Shown here: positions 41,702-51,649 of the stretch, in pieces | How the letters are laid out: each line of letters opens with the position of its first letter | How positions within the stretch are numbered: position 1 is the stretch's first letter | Source of the DNA: Arthrobacter sp. | GTDB lineage: Bacteria > Actinomycetota > Actinomycetes > Actinomycetales > Micrococcaceae | DNA: 64,000 bases | Reading direction: 5' to 3' | Assembly: GCA_026393275.1 (NCBI GenBank) | Contig: JAPLAM010000055.1 | Coordinates: 1 to 64,000, forward strand | Notes under the pieces: generated by a model | Told to the model about the DNA's origin: nothing | Seen by the model: only the letters and a program-made list of their open reading frames with translations | The model's database searches: none | Program-made: the position numbers and the translations under genes

Positions 41702-42913
41702 ATGGTCGAGGCTTTTCTTGTTGGCGGTGCCCGCACTCCCGTGGGTCGGTATGGCGGCGCGCTTTCCGCGGTACGTCCCGATGACCTGGCGGCGCTGGTG
41801 GTCCGTGAAGCCGTGGCCCGCGCCGGCGTTGACCCGGACGCCATCGACGAGGTCATCCTGGGCAACGCCAACGGCGCCGGCGAGGAAAACCGTAACGTCG
41901 CCCGGATGGCCACCATCCTGGCCGGCCTTCCCCTGCACATTCCCGGGATCACGGTGAACAGGCTTTGCGCCTCCGGTCTGAGCGCCATCATCATGGCCAG
42001 CCAGATGATCAAGTCCGGCGCCGCGGACATCGTGATTGCCGGCGGCGTCGAATCCATGAGCCGCGCCCCCTGGGTGCAGGAAAAGCCGCAGACCGCGTTC
42101 GCCAAGCCGGGCCAGATCTTCGACACCTCGATCGGCTGGCGCTTCGCCAACCCGCTATTCCAAAAAGGCGAACTTTCCCGCGGCGGCAAGATGACCTACT
42201 CCATGCCGGAAACCGCCGAGGAAGTCGCCCGGGTGGACGGCATTTCCCGCGAAGATGCCGACGCCTTCGCCGTCCGTTCGCACGAGCTTTCCCTCGCAGC
42301 GATCGCCGCCGGCCGCTTCGCTGACGAAATCGTGCCCGTGACGGTCAAGACCCGCAAAGCGGAGACGCTGGTGGACACGGACGAAGGGCCCCGCGCCGGC
42401 ACCACCATGGACGTGCTCGCCGGGCTGCGCCCCGTCGTCGCTGGCGGTTCCGTGGTCACTGCCGGGAACTCCTCCACGCTGAACGACGGCGCCTCCGCGA
42501 TCATCGTCGCGTCCGAAGCCGCGATCCGGAAGCTCGGCCTGACCCCGCGGGCCCGCATCATCGACGGCGCCTCCGCCGGCTGCGAGCCCGAAATCATGGG
42601 CATCGGCCCCGTCCCGGCCACGCAGAAAGTGCTCGCCCGGAGCGGACTGGGAGTGGCCGACCTCGGCGCCGTCGAACTCAACGAGGCGTTTGCCACCCAG
42701 TCCCTGGCCAGCATGCGCCGGCTCGGCCTGGATCCGGAGATCGTGAACCGCGACGGCGGCGCGATCTCGCTCGGGCACCCGCTCGGTTCGTCCGGTTCGC
42801 GGATCGCCATCACCCTGCTGGGCAGGATGGAACGCGAGGACGCCAAGATCGGTCTCGCCACCATGTGCATTGGCGTCGGCCAGGGCACCGCCATGCTGCT
42901 GGAGCGCGTCTAA
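41702..42913 (+). CDS. Thiolase (acetyl-CoA acyltransferase)
   Basis: Cleaves a beta-ketoacyl-CoA to acetyl-CoA and a shortened acyl-CoA. The catalytic cysteine is in NRLCASGLSA (about residues 86-95), the histidine in GGAISLGHPLGSSG (about 353-366) and the second cysteine in MCIGVGQGTAM (about 388-398). In context it is probably the phenylacetate-pathway enzyme PaaJ, because a PaaR-like site stands upstream, but a general beta-oxidation role is possible. AAGGA lies 8 nt upstream of ATG 41702. The stop overlaps the next start by 1 nt. Confidence 0.9.
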   Translation: MVEAFLVGGARTPVGRYGGALSAVRPDDLAALVVREAVARAGVDPDAIDEVILGNANGAGEENRNVARMATILAGLPLHIPGITVNRLCASGLSAIIMASQMIKSGAADIVIAGGVESMSRAPWVQEKPQTAFAKPGQIFDTSIGWRFANPLFQKGELSRGGKMTYSMPETAEEVARVDGISREDADAFAVRSHELSLAAIAAGRFADEIVPVTVKTRKAETLVDTDEGPRAGTTMDVLAGLRPVVAGGSVVTAGNSSTLNDGASAIIVASEAAIRKLGLTPRARIIDGASAGCEPEIMGIGPVPATQKVLARSGLGVADLGAVELNEAFATQSLASMRRLGLDPEIVNRDGGAISLGHPLGSSGSRIAITLLGRMEREDAKIGLATMCIGVGQGTAMLLERV

Positions 42914-43716
42914 TGGCGGCCCAGCCCGGCGGCCTGGACACCGCAGGCTTCGGCACGCTCCTGGTCGAGGAACGCGAGGACCGGCTGGTGGTGCTCCTCA
43001 ACCGCCCGGAGGTCCGCAACGCGATCGACCAGCAGATGGTCGACGAACTCCACCGCGTCTGCGCGTACCTGGAACAGACGCCCAAGGTGCTCATCATCGC
43101 GGGCACGGAAGGCGTATTCGCGTCCGGCGCGGACATTGCGCAACTGCGGGAACGCCGCCGCGACGACGCCCTGCAGGGGATCAACTCGACAATCTTCGTC
43201 CGCATCGCGAAACTTCCGATGCCGGTCATCGCTGCCCTCGACGGCTTCTGCCTCGGCGGCGGCGCCGAACTGGCCTACGCCGCCGACTTCCGGATCGGCA
43301 CCCCCGGGATCCGGATCGGCAACCCGGAGACCGGCCTCGGCATCCTGGCCGCCGCCGGGGCCAGCTGGCGCCTCAAGGAGCTCGTGGGGGAGCCCGTAGC
43401 CAAGGAGATCCTGCTGGCCGGGGCGGTGCTGCGCGCCGACCGGGCGCTCGCCGTCGGGCTCATCACCGAAATCCACGAGCCCGCGCAACTGATGGACGCC
43501 GCCCACGAGCTGGCGGACCGGATCGGCCGGCAGGACCCGCTCGCGGTGCGGATCACCAAGTCCGTGTTCCACGCCCCCGCGGAGGCGCACCCGCTGATCG
43601 ACCAGCTAGCGCAGGGCATCCTCTTCGAATCGCAGGCGAAGTTCGACCGCATGCAAGCGTTCCTGGACAAGAAATCCGCCAAGAAGTCCGACAAGAACTC
43701 AGACCGGAAGAAGTAG
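42913..43716 (+). CDS. Enoyl-CoA hydratase/isomerase
   Basis: A crotonase-fold enzyme of 267 residues that adds water to an enoyl-CoA. The oxyanion-hole segments are GVFASGADIAQL (about residues 68-79) and LDGFCLGGGAELAYAADFRI (about 111-130), and GNPETGLGILAAAG follows. The last 15 residues are Lys/Ser-rich. The start overlaps the thiolase stop by 1 nt and the dehydrogenase follows 2 nt after it. A PaaF/PaaG-type role fits the operon, but the exact step is not certain. Confidence 0.88.
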   Translation: MAAQPGGLDTAGFGTLLVEEREDRLVVLLNRPEVRNAIDQQMVDELHRVCAYLEQTPKVLIIAGTEGVFASGADIAQLRERRRDDALQGINSTIFVRIAKLPMPVIAALDGFCLGGGAELAYAADFRIGTPGIRIGNPETGLGILAAAGASWRLKELVGEPVAKEILLAGAVLRADRALAVGLITEIHEPAQLMDAAHELADRIGRQDPLAVRITKSVFHAPAEAHPLIDQLAQGILFESQAKFDRMQAFLDKKSAKKSDKNSDRKK

Positions 43717-43718
43717 AC

Positions 43719-44591
43719 ATGAGCAACTCCGTACTCCCCTCGAACCTTCCCGCCACCGTCGGGGTGCTCGGCGGCGGCCGGATGGGCGCTGGCATCGCCC
43801 ACGCCTTCCTGATCAACGGCGCCAACGTCCTCGTCGTCGAACGCGATGACGAGGCCGCCGAAGCGGCCCGCGAGCGGGTGGAATCCGCGGCGGCCAAGAG
43901 CATCGAGCGCGGTGCAGTCGACGGCAACCTCGACGAGATGGTCTCCCGGCTCGCCGTGACCGTGGATTACGACGATTTCAAGGACCGCGAGCTGGTGATC
44001 GAGGCCGTACCCGAGAACTGGGACCTGAAAGTGTCCTCGCTGCGCGGGATCGAGGAACGGCTCGCCGCGGACGCGTACCTCGCCTCCAACACCTCGTCGC
44101 TTTCCGTCAACGGTTTGGCCCGCGAGCTGAAGCGGCCGCAGAACTTCCTGGGCCTGCACTTCTTCAACCCGGTCCCCGCGTCAACCCTGATCGAAGTGGT
44201 CCTCGGCGAGCAGACCGCGGAGACCCTCGCGCAGGCTGCCCGGGGCTGGGTGGAGGCGCTCGGGAAGACCGCCGTCGTCGTCAACGACGCCCCCGGCTTC
44301 GCATCCTCCCGCCTGGGCGTGGCCATTGCCCTTGAGGCGATGCGCATGGTGGAGGAAGGCGTCGCGTCGGCCGAGGACATCGACAACGCCATGGTGCTGG
44401 GCTACAAGCACCCCACCGGCCCGCTGCGGACCACCGACATCGTCGGCTTGGACGTCCGGCTCGGCATCGCCGAATACCTGGCCTCCACGCTGGGCGAGCG
44501 CTTCGCGCCGCCGCAGATCCTCCGGGACAAGGTGGCCCGCGGCGAACTCGGGCGGAAGTCCGGCAAGGGCTTCTTCGACTGGGCCGACTGA
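43719..44591 (+). CDS. 3-Hydroxyacyl-CoA dehydrogenase
   Basis: Oxidises a 3-hydroxyacyl-CoA with NAD+. The N-terminal Rossmann fold is VGVLGGGRMGAGIAHAFL (about residues 14-31), the catalytic segment includes NTSSLSV, and GLHFFNPVP (about 146-154) contains the catalytic histidine. The C-terminal domain, with HPTGPLRTTDIVGLD, completes the usual 290-residue form. It is the third gene of the operon, 2 nt after the hydratase stop. PaaH is the likely name in a phenylacetate context. It is followed by an acetyltransferase with a separate start. Confidence 0.9.
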   Translation: MSNSVLPSNLPATVGVLGGGRMGAGIAHAFLINGANVLVVERDDEAAEAARERVESAAAKSIERGAVDGNLDEMVSRLAVTVDYDDFKDRELVIEAVPENWDLKVSSLRGIEERLAADAYLASNTSSLSVNGLARELKRPQNFLGLHFFNPVPASTLIEVVLGEQTAETLAQAARGWVEALGKTAVVVNDAPGFASSRLGVAIALEAMRMVEEGVASAEDIDNAMVLGYKHPTGPLRTTDIVGLDVRLGIAEYLASTLGERFAPPQILRDKVARGELGRKSGKGFFDWAD

Positions 44592-44672
44592 GACGCCTGG
44601 GCCGACCGAGCAGCCGGCGGAGGCTACTGAGACAACCGCGCGGGACCACGCACGCATGCTTAGGATGGTGCC

Positions 44673-45296
44673 GTGACTACCCCTGCCCCGCCCCGCATTG
44701 AACCGATCACCCTCACCGGGAAGTACGTGGTCCTGGAACCGCTGAGCCCAGCCCACCATGACGGGCTGGTGGAGGCGGTCCGGGACGGCGAACTCTGGAG
44801 GCTCTGGTACACGTCGGTCCCCAAACCGGAGGCGGTGGCCGCCGAAATCGACCGGCGCCTGGAACTCCAGGACCAAGGCTTGATGCTGCCGTTCACCACC
44901 CGGCTGCTCGATCCGGCCACCGGCGCCCTCGGACGAGTCATCGGCATGACCACGTACATGAACATCGACGCCGCGACGCCGCGGGTGGAGATCGGTTCCA
45001 CCTGGAACGCCGCGTCCGCGCACGGCAGCGGCAGCAACCCGGATTCCAAGCTGTTGCTGTTGCGGCACGCCTTCGAAACGCTCGGCTGCCCCGCCGTCGA
45101 ATTCCGCACGCACTGGCTCAACCAGCAGTCCCGCGACGCGATCGCGCGGCTGGGCGCCAAACAGGACGGCGTGCTGCGCAGCCACACCCGCACCGCCGAC
45201 GGAGCGCTGCGGGACACCGTGGTGTTTTCAATCCTGGAACACGAGTGGCCGATGGTCCGCAGCGGCCTCGAGGCCCGGCTGGCCAGGCGGCGCTAG
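44673..45296 (+). CDS. GNAT-family N-acetyltransferase
   Basis: A 207-residue acetyltransferase of the RimJ/RimL-like GNAT branch, starting at GTG. It opens LTGKYVVLEPLSPAHHDGLV and has EIGSTWNAASAHGSGSNPDS where the acetyl-CoA pyrophosphate loop usually lies, followed by GCPAVEFRTHWLNQQSRDAI (about residues 140-159), a typical late element. It may act on a protein or small-molecule amine; the substrate is not assigned. A gap of about 80 nt and a weak ribosome site separate it from the dehydrogenase. Confidence 0.85.
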   Translation: MTTPAPPRIEPITLTGKYVVLEPLSPAHHDGLVEAVRDGELWRLWYTSVPKPEAVAAEIDRRLELQDQGLMLPFTTRLLDPATGALGRVIGMTTYMNIDAATPRVEIGSTWNAASAHGSGSNPDSKLLLLRHAFETLGCPAVEFRTHWLNQQSRDAIARLGAKQDGVLRSHTRTADGALRDTVVFSILEHEWPMVRSGLEARLARRR

Positions 45297-45364
45297 GACG
45301 CCGGGTAGGCTCCGGCCGAGTCGATGCGCGGCTGAGACCCGCGGGAATACGATGCTCCACCGCC

Positions 45365-46402
45365 ATGTTGCTTCCTCACGTGAAGAACATCGGATTTCTG
45401 TCCTTCGGCCACTGGACCGACCACCCCGAGTCCGGCGTGCGGAACGCCTCGGACGCGCTCTTGCAGGCGATCGATCTCGCGGTCGCTGCCGAGGAGTTGG
45501 GGGCGGACGGCGCCTACTTCCGCGTACACCACTTCGCCCAGCAATACGCTTCCCCTTTCCCGCTGCTCGCTGCGATCGGGGCGCGGACAAGTCGCATAGA
45601 GATCGGTACCGGCGTGATCGATATGCGCTACGAGAACCCGCTCTACATGGCGGAAGACGCCGGCGCGGCCGACCTGATCTCGGGCGGCCGACTGCAGTTG
45701 GGCATCAGCAGGGGTTCACCCGAGCAGGTAATCGATGGGTGGCGCCACTTCGGCTTTGCCCCCGCCGAGGGCGAATCGGACGCTGACATGGGCCGCAGGC
45801 ACACCGAGCGCCTGCTCGAGGTGCTCGGCGGCGAGGGCTTCGCGGCGCCGAACCCCCGTCCGATGTTCCCGAACCCTCCGGGCCTGCTGCGCGTGGAGCC
45901 GTACTCGGAGGGCCTGCGCGAGCGCATCTGGTGGGGTTCCGGCTCCAACGCCACGGCCGTCTGGGCGGCGAAGCTCGGCATGAACCTGCAGAGTTCCACG
46001 CTCAAGGATGATGAGAGCGGCAAGCCCTTCCACGTCCAGCAGGCCGAGCAGATCGAGCTCTACCGGCAGGCCTGGAAGGAGGCGGGGCACGAACGGGAAC
46101 CGCGTGTCTCGGTCAGCCGCAGCATCTTTGCGCTGACGGACGAGCGCGACTGGCAGTACTTCGGCCGTGACCGCCACAGCTCCGACCAAGTCGGCAACAT
46201 CGACGAGAAAACCCGCGCGGTTTTCGGCCGGTCATACGCGGGTGCCCCGGACGAGCTGGCCGCGAAACTGGCCGAGGACGAGGCGATCGCCACGGCTGAC
46301 ACGCTGCTGCTCACGGTCCCGAACCAGCTCGGTGTCGCCTACAACGCCCACGTCATCGAGTCGATCCTGAAGTATGTGGCGCCGCAGCTCGGCTGGCGCT
46401 GA
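45365..46402 (+). CDS. LLM-class flavin-dependent oxidoreductase
   Basis: A luciferase-like TIM-barrel protein of 345 residues binding FMN or F420. Early residues NIGFLSFGHWTDHPESG and AEELGADGAYFRVHHFAQQ (about 39-57), and ISGGRLQLGISRGSPEQV, are typical of the bacterial luciferase superfamily. It may be a monooxygenase or F420-dependent reductase; no specific substrate is suggested. ATG 45365 is chosen because the conserved beta-strand begins shortly after it; the frame continues upstream without homology. No co-transcribed partner is seen. Confidence 0.9.
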   Translation: MLLPHVKNIGFLSFGHWTDHPESGVRNASDALLQAIDLAVAAEELGADGAYFRVHHFAQQYASPFPLLAAIGARTSRIEIGTGVIDMRYENPLYMAEDAGAADLISGGRLQLGISRGSPEQVIDGWRHFGFAPAEGESDADMGRRHTERLLEVLGGEGFAAPNPRPMFPNPPGLLRVEPYSEGLRERIWWGSGSNATAVWAAKLGMNLQSSTLKDDESGKPFHVQQAEQIELYRQAWKEAGHEREPRVSVSRSIFALTDERDWQYFGRDRHSSDQVGNIDEKTRAVFGRSYAGAPDELAAKLAEDEAIATADTLLLTVPNQLGVAYNAHVIESILKYVAPQLGWR

Positions 46403-46426
46403 GCCCTCTGTTGGCCGGCGCCACCC

Positions 46427-47254
46427 CTAGGAGCCGGGGTAGGCTCCGGCCAACTTCAGCGCGTTGTAGTAGGCCAGGTAGCCCTTGGCATTCGGGTGGA
46501 AGTTGTCGGCACTGCCCGGGTTTGCAAGGTTGAGATTGATCCATGGGTCTGCCGAGTTGATGCCGTGTCCGAGGAAGGCTCCCCGGACCTCGACGTACTG
46601 AGCCCCGGCGGCCAGGGCGATGGATCCGTTCAGGCCGTCTGCCAGTGCTGTGGCCTGGTAGATGAATTGCGACAGCGGATCGGTCCGGCCGGCGGGGATC
46701 GGGTCGTAAAGATAGGGGTAGCCGGTGACCAGAATCTTGGCGTTGGGGGCGGCTGCATGCACGCTCTGAATCATCGTGGCCACGTTGCCGGCGAGTTTTC
46801 CGCTGGCGATCAGGGCAGTCGCCGTGGCGCTGGCATCGGCGCAGGCCCCGGCCGCGGCGGGATTGAATACGGCGGTGATGCAGTTCGTGACGATCGTTCC
46901 GAAACCGAGGTCGTTGCCGCCGGCGGTGATCGTCACGAGTTCCGTGCTGGGGTTCAGCTTCTTTAGCTGGTTGCTGATGACGTCCTGGGTCGTTTTGCCG
47001 CTGCAGGCCGCGTTCGTGACGAGCTTGACGGCCTTCACGTCAGCTGCGAGTTCGGCGTAGCTGCTGTCGCTGCGGTAGCAGGCGTCCAGGTACGGCCCGG
47101 CTCCCTGGCCGGCTGCGTACGAGTCTCCCAGCGCGATGTACTTGGTTTTGTCTATAGCCTGCGCCGGGGCCGCCGCCAGACCGGCCGCCATGGCGATGGT
47201 GGCGAGACCGGCAGCCAGAGCCGTTCGGCGGCGTCGAAGTTTCAGAGTTCCCAT
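46427..47254 (-). CDS. Secreted SGNH/GDSL hydrolase
   Basis: A 275-residue exported esterase or lipase. The N-terminus LKLRRRRTALAAGLATIAMA with a cleavage site near AQA is a signal peptide. Block I is IALGDSYAAGQG with the serine, block III TITAGGNDLGF and block V DNFHPNAKGYLAYY with the Asp-x-x-His. It belongs to the Rv0518-like actinobacterial group. Paired cysteines suggest disulfides outside the cell. GAGGGG precedes ATG 47254. It converges with the LLM gene and is divergent from the protease gene. Confidence 0.9.
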   Translation of the reverse strand: MGTLKLRRRRTALAAGLATIAMAAGLAAAPAQAIDKTKYIALGDSYAAGQGAGPYLDACYRSDSSYAELAADVKAVKLVTNAACSGKTTQDVISNQLKKLNPSTELVTITAGGNDLGFGTIVTNCITAVFNPAAAGACADASATATALIASGKLAGNVATMIQSVHAAAPNAKILVTGYPYLYDPIPAGRTDPLSQFIYQATALADGLNGSIALAAGAQYVEVRGAFLGHGINSADPWINLNLANPGSADNFHPNAKGYLAYYNALKLAGAYPGS

Positions 47255-47557
47255 GGTGTTCCCCTCAATAGCACGCGGGTTCAGCGCCCCGTGCCGCAAA
47301 GAGATGTCAGTCCCGGTGGCAGGCGAGCTGAATAGGAGCCCGGCGGCTGCCGGGCTCAGCGTCACCCTACGCCGGAGCGCTCGGGCCTGAACCGGGCCGT
47401 TGGTCCCGTCGCGAAGATGTCGCTGAGATCCGGGGCGAATCCTGGCCGTGGCTTGGCCGAGGCAAACCTCAAGACTGCCGCATTTTTGGGCCACAATGGG
47501 GTAACGGTCCCGGCGTTGGCCGCCAATCGCGGGCGATGGCGGCGCTAAGGTTACCGG

Positions 47558-50233
47558 GTGAAGACTCCCAAATACGCGCTGGTGTTGCGCGCGGTGGCGG
47601 CCGCCGCCGTCGTGATCGCTGGATCGTCGCTGGCTGTCCCGGCCCTTGCGGAGGTCGGTCCGGCCGGGACGGCTACCGCGTCGCCCTCGCCATCCGTCGG
47701 CACCGGGCCAACTGGAGCGGCAACGGCCCAGGCGTCGCCGCCGACGCCGGCTTCGACGCCGGCCGCTGCGCCGTCACCCCAGGCCGGCATCAGCGACGCC
47801 GGGCTCGCCGAGGCGACTCGGCGGGACCTGGGCATGACGCTGGACGAATTCAACGCCGCGGGGGAGTTGGGAAGGCGCGCCGCTGACGCCGTACCGTCCC
47901 TGAGCGGACTGCCCGGCTATGTCGGGATCAGCCTGAAGGGCGGCAAAGTTGTCGTCGACGGCAGCGGCACCGAACTCCAGGCCCGGATCGACCAGCTGAA
48001 CGCGACCGGCTCGCCCGTTTTTGAGCTCCACGCCCCCGCCGCTGCTGCGCCGAGTGCGCCGACCTCGCCGGCGGCTCCCGCCGCGGCTGAGCTCGTGGCC
48101 TCCAGCACCGAACAGCTCTTCCAGGACTATCTGAGGGAAGTCGGGGCCACGGGGCTGCAGGCCGTTGCCTACGCCGATGGTCACTTCGTCATCCGCACCG
48201 GGGGGATCAACACGCCCGAAGCCGGAGTGCCGGCTGTTGTGGACCCCGTTCTCCCGGTGATGCCGCCAACCGCCGCGGCTACGAACACCCTGGTTGCTCC
48301 CGTGCAGCCCGGCAAGATCTCTCCCGCTGAATTTGTTGCCCGGTACGCCAACGTCCAGCTCGAGAAGGCCGCGCCGGTCAAGACCGAGGCGGACGTCTAC
48401 GGCGGGGAGGGATACGTCATGGATTCGGGATACGGGCGGACGATTTGCTCCACCGGCTTTGGCGCCTTCAGTCCGGCGGGACTGCCGGTGCTACTGACGG
48501 CAGGGCACTGCGCCGAAGGCGGCAAGGCCGCCGTCGTCGGGCTGGAGCCACCCACGTCCTCGATTGCCGGCGGTTCGCTGCCACTGCCCCGCGACCTCCC
48601 CAAGCTCGGCAGTTTCGGGTTCAGCCAGTTTGGCGGAGTCAATAATTCACCTGTGCTCAACCCAAACTGGACAACGGGCGATGCGGGAGAGCCCGGCAAC
48701 GTCGGCACCGATATCGCCGTAATCGAAAAGCTCGACGGCGGGGTCAACGCCCAGCCTGCCGTGACGAAGTGGGACAACGTGGCGAACCCGGCGCCGACGT
48801 CCGTGAAGATCATCGGCACGCTCGCCCCCGTGGCCGGCCAGGACGTCTGCCGCTCCGGGCGAACCACGGGGTGGTCCTGCGGGACGGTGAGTGAGCTGGG
48901 AATCTACGTGGCCGGCGGCACCAGCCCCGGCGCTGCCGATGGCCGAGCATTCCGGGGTTTCCTTTCCAAGGACGTCAAGTCCGGCGGCGGCGACTCCGGC
49001 GGTCCGTGGATCAGCGGCAACTATGCCGTCGGCACCCACACGGGGGCCGAAAGTGCCGCCGGCAAGCAGGTCAGTGCCATTGCCACGACCCTGGAGGATG
49101 CCCTCACGCACATCCCCGACGTCCAACTGCAGCTCTTCCTCAACAAGCCCGAGCTCGCAGGGACCCCGAGCGGGGGCACCGTGTTGCCGAATGTCCTCAT
49201 TCATGGGCGCGTGGCGGCCGCCCCCGCCTCGGCGGTAGCCCTCAACTCCAAGGTCCACATGGTTGGCTCGAACCATGAGACTGCCGATATCCCGGTCGAT
49301 ACCGCGGGAAACTGGTCATTCAACGCGCCGGCGGTCGAAGGAGCGTTCCAGTTCACCGCCGAGACCGTAAACGGCTACAGCCGTTCGGGGCCCACGACGT
49401 TCAGCCTGAACGTCTCGGAGTTGGTTGCACCCACGATCACCAGCCCCGCTCAGGGATCCAGCATTGCTGCCCCGGACCGCATCGAGGGAACCGGCACCCC
49501 GGGCAGCGTCGTGACCCTTTCGGGCGACTTGACCGGTTCCACGACCGTTGCGCCCGACGGGCAGTGGAGCGTTCCTTTGGACAGCCGGCCGACGACGTAC
49601 GGCAAGATTTCTGTCTCGGTGGTCCAGGCGGCCACCGGACACGTGGACGGCCCAGCGACCACCTTAGAGTTCACCGTGCCGCCTCCGCGGCCGGCAGCAA
49701 CAAGGACTTGGGACGGGCTCTCGTTCGCTCAGGACGCGCTACCGGCTGCCATCGCCGGGACCGGCGTCGACGGCGCAGAGGTCAGCGTGCAGATCGATGG
49801 GGTACAAATCGGTGCGGCGCGCACGGCCGGCGGATCCGGGGTTGGGGCGAAAGCCGTGGTCCCGTCCCTGGTACCGCAAGTGCTGGTGGCGGGCGGCAGC
49901 TGGAGCGTCCCCTTCCCGGCCGGTCTGGCCGTCGGCCCGCACGCCCTGGCTGTCTCGCAGTCGGTTGACGGCGTCGCGTCGTCGCCGGTCGAGTACAAAT
50001 TCACGATCACCCCGGCTGCCACCCCGGCAACGGGCGCGGGCGCGGCCGCGGAGAGCGCAACACCGGCGGCAGCGCCGGACGCGGCCCCGGCGGCTCTGAA
50101 CACACAAGGCAACCCGGCGGTGTTGGCCTACACCGGAGCCGGCGGGGTGCTTCCCACCGCCGGCGTGGCGGCAGGGGCCCTGCTGCTCGGCGGTGTCCTC
50201 ATTGCCTTCAGCCGCCGCCGGAGGGTGCGCTAG
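47558..50233 (+). CDS. Large secreted serine protease with sortase-type C-terminus
   Basis: An 891-residue exported protein. A signal peptide (about residues 1-31) is followed by a Pro/Ala-rich region, a propeptide-like part and a chymotrypsin-type protease domain: TAGHC with His317, GTDIAVIE with Asp385 and GGGDSGGPW with Ser480. Two or more beta-sandwich Ig/Big-type repeats follow (about 540-790). The C-terminus has LAYTG, then hydrophobic GVAAGALLLGGVLIA and SRRRRVR, the signal used by class E sortases (LAxTG). It starts at GTG. It should be attached to the cell wall. Substrate and activation are unknown. Confidence 0.88.
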   Translation: MKTPKYALVLRAVAAAAVVIAGSSLAVPALAEVGPAGTATASPSPSVGTGPTGAATAQASPPTPASTPAAAPSPQAGISDAGLAEATRRDLGMTLDEFNAAGELGRRAADAVPSLSGLPGYVGISLKGGKVVVDGSGTELQARIDQLNATGSPVFELHAPAAAAPSAPTSPAAPAAAELVASSTEQLFQDYLREVGATGLQAVAYADGHFVIRTGGINTPEAGVPAVVDPVLPVMPPTAAATNTLVAPVQPGKISPAEFVARYANVQLEKAAPVKTEADVYGGEGYVMDSGYGRTICSTGFGAFSPAGLPVLLTAGHCAEGGKAAVVGLEPPTSSIAGGSLPLPRDLPKLGSFGFSQFGGVNNSPVLNPNWTTGDAGEPGNVGTDIAVIEKLDGGVNAQPAVTKWDNVANPAPTSVKIIGTLAPVAGQDVCRSGRTTGWSCGTVSELGIYVAGGTSPGAADGRAFRGFLSKDVKSGGGDSGGPWISGNYAVGTHTGAESAAGKQVSAIATTLEDALTHIPDVQLQLFLNKPELAGTPSGGTVLPNVLIHGRVAAAPASAVALNSKVHMVGSNHETADIPVDTAGNWSFNAPAVEGAFQFTAETVNGYSRSGPTTFSLNVSELVAPTITSPAQGSSIAAPDRIEGTGTPGSVVTLSGDLTGSTTVAPDGQWSVPLDSRPTTYGKISVSVVQAATGHVDGPATTLEFTVPPPRPAATRTWDGLSFAQDALPAAIAGTGVDGAEVSVQIDGVQIGAARTAGGSGVGAKAVVPSLVPQVLVAGGSWSVPFPAGLAVGPHALAVSQSVDGVASSPVEYKFTITPAATPATGAGAAAESATPAAAPDAAPAALNTQGNPAVLAYTGAGGVLPTAGVAAGALLLGGVLIAFSRRRRVR

Positions 50234-50242
50234 CTCCCGCAG

Positions 50243-51451
50243 TTACTGGAAGTCTGCCAGCCAGAGGTCCGGGCCGAAGACCTCGTATTGGATGTCTTTG
50301 GCAGGTACCCCGCCGGCAATCAAGGCGCTCCGGACCGATTTCAGGAACGGCAAAGGGCCGCAGAGGTAGTACTCCGCGTCCTCGGGGAGTTCCACGGCGC
50401 TGACGTCCATGAACCCCGAAAACCGGGATTCAGGAGAATCGCTGACTTCGTCCGGATTGAGGAACCACGTTGTCAACGTCCCGTCCGACAGTGCGGCCAG
50501 GTCTTCCCGGACCTGCGCCCGGAGCGGGAACGATTCCTCGCTGTCGTCGGCATGCAGGAGCATCACGCGGCGTTGGGACCCGGACTTGACCAAGTGGGAG
50601 AGCATTCCGGCCATCGGTGTGATCCCGATTCCTGCGCTGGCCAGAACCAGGGGCCGGTCCGTGTACTCCATCACCACGTCGCCGAACGGGGCCGAGAGCA
50701 CCACCTCGTCGCCCACCTGGACGCCGCTGTTGAGCAGCGTGGACATCTCGCCGTCGGGAGTCGCGAGCCCGTGGACCCGCTTCACGGCGAACTGCCGGTG
50801 CTGGCCGTCGTCGGCCCTGGTCAGGCTGTACTGCCGGGGCTGCTGCACGCCGTCGGGCATGGTCATCTTTACGGTCACGTACTGGCCCGGCAGGGATGGC
50901 TTGACGTCACGCTCGTCGGTGCGTTCGACGACGAAGGAGACGACGTCGGCCGTTTCCTGGATCCGCCGGGCCACTCGCCAGGTCCGCCAAATGGTCTCGG
51001 GCGCGAGGTGCACGGCACTGTACAGCCCGCGCTCCTTGTTGATGAGCAGGTTCGCCATCAGCCAGTAGACCTCGTCCCAGGCGGCGGCGACCTCCGGCGT
51101 GACCGCATCCCCCAGAACATCCACGATCGCCCACATCAGGTGGTCGTGGACAATCTGGTACTGGTCCGGACTCAGCCCCAGCGACACGTGCTTGTGGGAC
51201 ACCCGCGAGAGCAGGTGGTCCGGCACCTCGTCCGGCTTGTCCAAGAGCATGCCGGCGAACGCGGCAATGGAGCCGGCGAGTGCCTGCTGCTGACGGCCGT
51301 CCGCCTGGTTTCCGCGGTTGAAGAGGCCGTCCAGAAGGTCCGGCCGCGCCTCGAACATATGGTTGTAGAAGCGCTTCGCGATCTCCTCGATGTGTTCTCC
51401 GACCACAGGCAGCGTTGCCTTGATGACGGGAACTGAGGCGTCTGAGAGCAT
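50243..51451 (-). CDS. hmp: Flavohemoglobin (nitric oxide dioxygenase)
   Basis: Detoxifies NO to nitrate using O2 and NAD(P)H. The globin domain has the proximal histidine in VSHKHVSLGL (about residues 83-92). The FAD domain includes RQYSLTRA (about 202-209) and the NAD domain GIGITPMAGM (about 270-279) and CGPLPFLKSV (about 364-373). The 402-residue length is normal for the family. It converges with the protease gene. No NsrR gene or typical site was recognised within the roughly 200 nt upstream. Confidence 0.95.
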   Translation of the reverse strand: MLSDASVPVIKATLPVVGEHIEEIAKRFYNHMFEARPDLLDGLFNRGNQADGRQQQALAGSIAAFAGMLLDKPDEVPDHLLSRVSHKHVSLGLSPDQYQIVHDHLMWAIVDVLGDAVTPEVAAAWDEVYWLMANLLINKERGLYSAVHLAPETIWRTWRVARRIQETADVVSFVVERTDERDVKPSLPGQYVTVKMTMPDGVQQPRQYSLTRADDGQHRQFAVKRVHGLATPDGEMSTLLNSGVQVGDEVVLSAPFGDVVMEYTDRPLVLASAGIGITPMAGMLSHLVKSGSQRRVMLLHADDSEESFPLRAQVREDLAALSDGTLTTWFLNPDEVSDSPESRFSGFMDVSAVELPEDAEYYLCGPLPFLKSVRSALIAGGVPAKDIQYEVFGPDLWLADFQ

Positions 51452-51649
51452 GGTGGATCCTTCCGGTGCGACCGGTGTACCCGGCGGTGCGGGGGTGAAT
51501 CAGCCCTTCCACGCTAACAGCCGGGGCGCGGCGCACTCCGGGCCGATCGGCCCTACGACGGGGGCAGAGGACGGTGTAGCCACGCGGTCCGGAGCCTGCC
51601 CGTAGCCCCGCCCGGACTGGCCCGGCACCGGCGCGGCACCCGGCGGTGC

